From NCBI RefSeq assembly GCF_002895435.1, contig NZ_POYJ01000002.1, positions 310,001 to 374,000 of the forward strand: a stretch of 64,000 bases of DNA. Direction: 5' to 3'. Position 1 is the first letter of the stretch, and the number at the start of each line of letters is the position of its first letter. A program made the position numbers and the translations under genes. The DNA comes from Aquimarina sediminis. GTDB lineage: Bacteria > Bacteroidota > Bacteroidia > Flavobacteriales > Flavobacteriaceae. Shown piece by piece: positions 62,076 to 64,000 of the stretch. The notes under the pieces are model-generated. The model was not told the origin of the DNA. It did no database searches and was given only the letters and a program-made list of their open reading frames with translations.

Positions 62076-62118
62076 AAACGTCATTAATTTGTTTTAAAAC
62101 TTAGTGACGTTTTTTCTT
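62076..62118 (+). terminator. Terminator of gltX
   Basis: A 12-bp stem (AAACGTCATTAA/TTAGTGACGTTT, one wobble) with a 13-nt loop, followed by TTTTCTTTT. It begins 22 bp after the gltX stop codon. Confidence 0.75.
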
Positions 62119-62294
62119 TTATTAATGTAACATATTGCTAAGTTATTACACTAATAAGATAGTAATCCTAACTATTCTTATAATAGAATATTTATAATTA
62201 GGTAACTACAACAATCTTTAAATTATAAACAATCATTTCTAATTTATTAGTACATTGATTTACTAATAGCTTTTAATCTTTTAATCTAAAAACA

Positions 62295-63239
62295 ATGGGC
62301 CTATTTTTAATTCCAATAATAATTTTCGGATTTATCATTTTGATATCTGGGATATTTACAGTCAAGCAACAAACCTCTGCAGTCGTAGAACGTTTTGGTA
62401 AATTTTTAAGTATAAGAAATTCGGGACTACATTTCAAAATACCAGTTTTTGATCGTATCGCCGGTCGTATTAATTTAAAAATTCAGCAGTTAGATGTTCT
62501 TGTAGAGACCAAAACAAAAGACGATGTATTTGTACGTCTTAAAATTTCTGTACAATTTCAAGTAATAAAAGATAAAGTATATGATGCTTTTTATAAACTA
62601 GAAAACCCTCATGATCAGATTACATCCTATGTTTTTGATGTTGTTAGGGCCGAAGTTCCTAAAATGAAACTAGATGATGTTTTTGAACGTAAAGACGATA
62701 TTGCTATCGCCGTGAAACAAGAACTTAATGAAGCAATGGTAAATTATGGTTATGATATTATAAAAACTCTTGTAACTGATATTGATCCAGATTTGCAAGT
62801 TAAAGAGGCTATGAATCGTATTAATGCTGCTGAACGCGAAAAAGTAGCTGCCGAATATGAAGCTGAAGCTGAAAGAATTAAAATTGTTGCCAAGGCTCGT
62901 GCCGAAGCTGAAAGTAAAAGATTACAAGGTCAAGGTATTGCCGATCAAAGAAGAGAAATTGCTCGTGGTCTTGAAGAAAGTGTTGATGTATTAAACAATG
63001 TAGGTATAAACTCTCAAGAAGCTTCTGCCCTAATTGTAGTTACTCAACATTATGATACTTTACAATCTATAGGAGAAGAAACTAATAGTAATTTAATTTT
63101 ACTTCCTAATTCTCCACAAGCTGGAAGTGATATGTTAAATAATATGATTGCGTCTTTTACTGCTTCAAACCAAATTGGAGAAGAAATGAAAAAACAAAAC
63201 GCAAAAAAAGGTATTGGTAAAAAACGTGACGAGAATTAA
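62295..63239 (+). CDS. SPFH (stomatin/prohibitin-like) membrane protein
   Basis: A 314-residue protein with an N-terminal membrane helix (3-24) and an SPFH domain (~25-190) that opens VKQQTSAVVERFGKF and contains SVQFQV and VFDVVRAEVPKMKLDDVF. A long charged helix follows (AEYEAEAERIKIVAKARAEAESKR), and then a C-terminal segment. This is the stomatin/HIR-type plan; such proteins build large membrane-bound rings and organise lipid microdomains or protect membrane proteases. No NfeD-like partner gene lies downstream in the window. It is monocistronic and ends at a hairpin terminator. Confidence 0.9.
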   Translation: MGLFLIPIIIFGFIILISGIFTVKQQTSAVVERFGKFLSIRNSGLHFKIPVFDRIAGRINLKIQQLDVLVETKTKDDVFVRLKISVQFQVIKDKVYDAFYKLENPHDQITSYVFDVVRAEVPKMKLDDVFERKDDIAIAVKQELNEAMVNYGYDIIKTLVTDIDPDLQVKEAMNRINAAEREKVAAEYEAEAERIKIVAKARAEAESKRLQGQGIADQRREIARGLEESVDVLNNVGINSQEASALIVVTQHYDTLQSIGEETNSNLILLPNSPQAGSDMLNNMIASFTASNQIGEEMKKQNAKKGIGKKRDEN

Positions 63240-63258
63240 AATTTATAAAATTTATCTA

Positions 63259-63292
63259 AAAACCCCGAGTAAAAATATTACTCGGGTTTTTT
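63259..63292 (+). terminator. Terminator of the SPFH gene
   Basis: A 9-bp stem (CCCGAGTAA/TTACTCGGG) with a 5-nt loop, followed by TTTTTT, 24 bp after the stop codon. The remaining ~240 bp before the next gene is very AT-rich with no other feature. Confidence 0.8.
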
Positions 63293-63507
63293 ATTTGAGC
63301 ATTTTTTAAAACAAAAATCAAAAAAGTATCATTTTTTTTAAAAAACTTAAAATAAAACGTTTTTTAGAGTTTTTAATAAAACAACATTAAATCATATTAC
63401 CCTTTTTCAAAACAGCCTTAAACAGCTTTATACAAAGCCGTTTTTAATAAAAAATAATAATATATTTATCAAAAACAATAAGAATAATTTATACTATAAA
63501 AATTGCC

Positions 63508-63515
63508 TATCTTTA
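63508..63515 (+). promoter_or_regulatory. Near-consensus -7 box before the last gene
   Basis: TATCTTTA, one mismatch from TAnnTTTG, 17 bp upstream of the start codon at 63533. Confidence 0.3.
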
Positions 63516-63532
63516 CCAAAAAATCGTCCCAC

Positions 63533-64000
63533 ATGAAAAATTTCCTTTTTGTTTTCCTTTTTGTTTCCGGAAGTATTTTTTCTCAAAATCTAGATACCTT
63601 AAAAGAATTTGCATTAAGAGATGCCAAAGCAACTTCCCAAGCTTCTATAAATAGAAATATTAGTATAATTCTTAAATATACCCATCCCGAAGTTTACAAA
63701 GCTTATGGCGAAAAACAACTTATGGATACTATGGATGAAATTTACAGGACCATGGATGCACAAAAAATAAAAATCCTTAGTTCAGAAATAAACGAAGTGA
63801 CAGAAATAAAAAAAGAAAATAGAGAATATCGTTGTTTAGTAAAAAACACTGTAAAAATGGATTTTAATGGTAGGTATATAACATTAAAAAGTTCACTCTT
63901 TGGATTTTATAATAAGAAAAAATCACAGTGGTATTTTGTAGAGTCTAATAAACTGTTGGATGATCCACAAACGAAAGAGTTATTTCCTAATTTTAAAACA
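63533..64000 (+). CDS. Secreted protein of unknown function, 3' truncated by the window end
   Basis: An open frame of 156 codons from ATG 63533 that runs off the window. The first 18 residues form a signal peptide (FLFVFLFVSGSIFSQ). The mature part has helices (LRDAKATSQASINRN) followed by strands (FGFYNKKKSQWYFVES), a helix-plus-sheet order seen in small NTF2/SnoaL-like or DUF-type folds, but no family is recognised with confidence. Its own weak promoter box lies just upstream. The product is probably periplasmic or exported. Confidence 0.6.
   Translation, partial: MKNFLFVFLFVSGSIFSQNLDTLKEFALRDAKATSQASINRNISIILKYTHPEVYKAYGEKQLMDTMDEIYRTMDAQKIKILSSEINEVTEIKKENREYRCLVKNTVKMDFNGRYITLKSSLFGFYNKKKSQWYFVESNKLLDDPQTKELFPNFKT

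Overview
The window looks like chromosomal DNA of a gliding marine flavobacterium (Bacteroidota, Flavobacteriaceae; Aquimarina or a close relative is my guess). The AT-rich composition, the TAnnTTTG promoter boxes, the PorP/SprF, DUF4175, DUF4837 and GH3-like families, and several type IX secretion (T9SS) type B C-terminal domains all point there. No rRNA, tRNA, CRISPR array or complete insertion sequence was seen.

Layout. 1-6,300 (minus): an envelope operon running M23 peptidase, GH3-like enzyme, DUF6909-like protein, Wzz-like protein, mannose-6-phosphate isomerase and the start of an rfbB-like sugar-nucleotide dehydratase. 6,600-15,050: housekeeping genes tatA, tex, a DUF4837 lipoprotein, an MltD-like LysM transglycosylase, pgk, holB and a DoxX-like protein. 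15,100-49,900 (minus): two paralogous gliding-adhesin clusters. 51,100-59,300 (minus): OmpH/Skp-like chaperone, methyltransferase, small lipoprotein, mnmG, ybeY and a DUF4175 protein. 59,400-64,000 (plus): AlkB-like hydroxylase, gltX, an SPFH protein and a truncated secreted protein.

The centrepiece is the pair of spr-like clusters. Cluster 1 (35,685 down to 15,107) has the gene order known from Flavobacterium johnsoniae, sprC-sprD-sprB-sprF, with a 4,809-residue SprB-like adhesin. Cluster 2 (49,867 down to 36,820) is a rearranged paralogue. It has sprC and a shorter 2,308-residue sprB, but sprD is reduced to a short scar that keeps both gene ends. It also carries an extra 935-residue chimera that joins the first ~45 codons of an sprF gene to the 3' part of an sprB gene, followed by an intact sprF almost identical to that of cluster 1. 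The shared C-terminal parts of the paralogues are nearly identical while their N-terminal parts have diverged, which suggests gene conversion. SprB-1 itself contains a 1,998-bp tandem duplication with about 1.24 kb that looks identical by eye. The likely product is a variable set of surface adhesins exported by the T9SS through dedicated SprF partners and moved by the gliding machinery; a single SprD-like protein may serve both clusters.

Other notable signals. Three copies of the palindrome GTTCCACGTGGAAC flank mnmG, plus one degenerate copy near 60.4 kb. They match the ParB-binding parS consensus and suggest the window lies in the origin-proximal chromosome-segregation region. A 167-bp MITE-like element with 19-bp perfect terminal inverted repeats and a TTAAA target duplication sits just behind sprF-2, and a decayed copy lies upstream of sprC-2.
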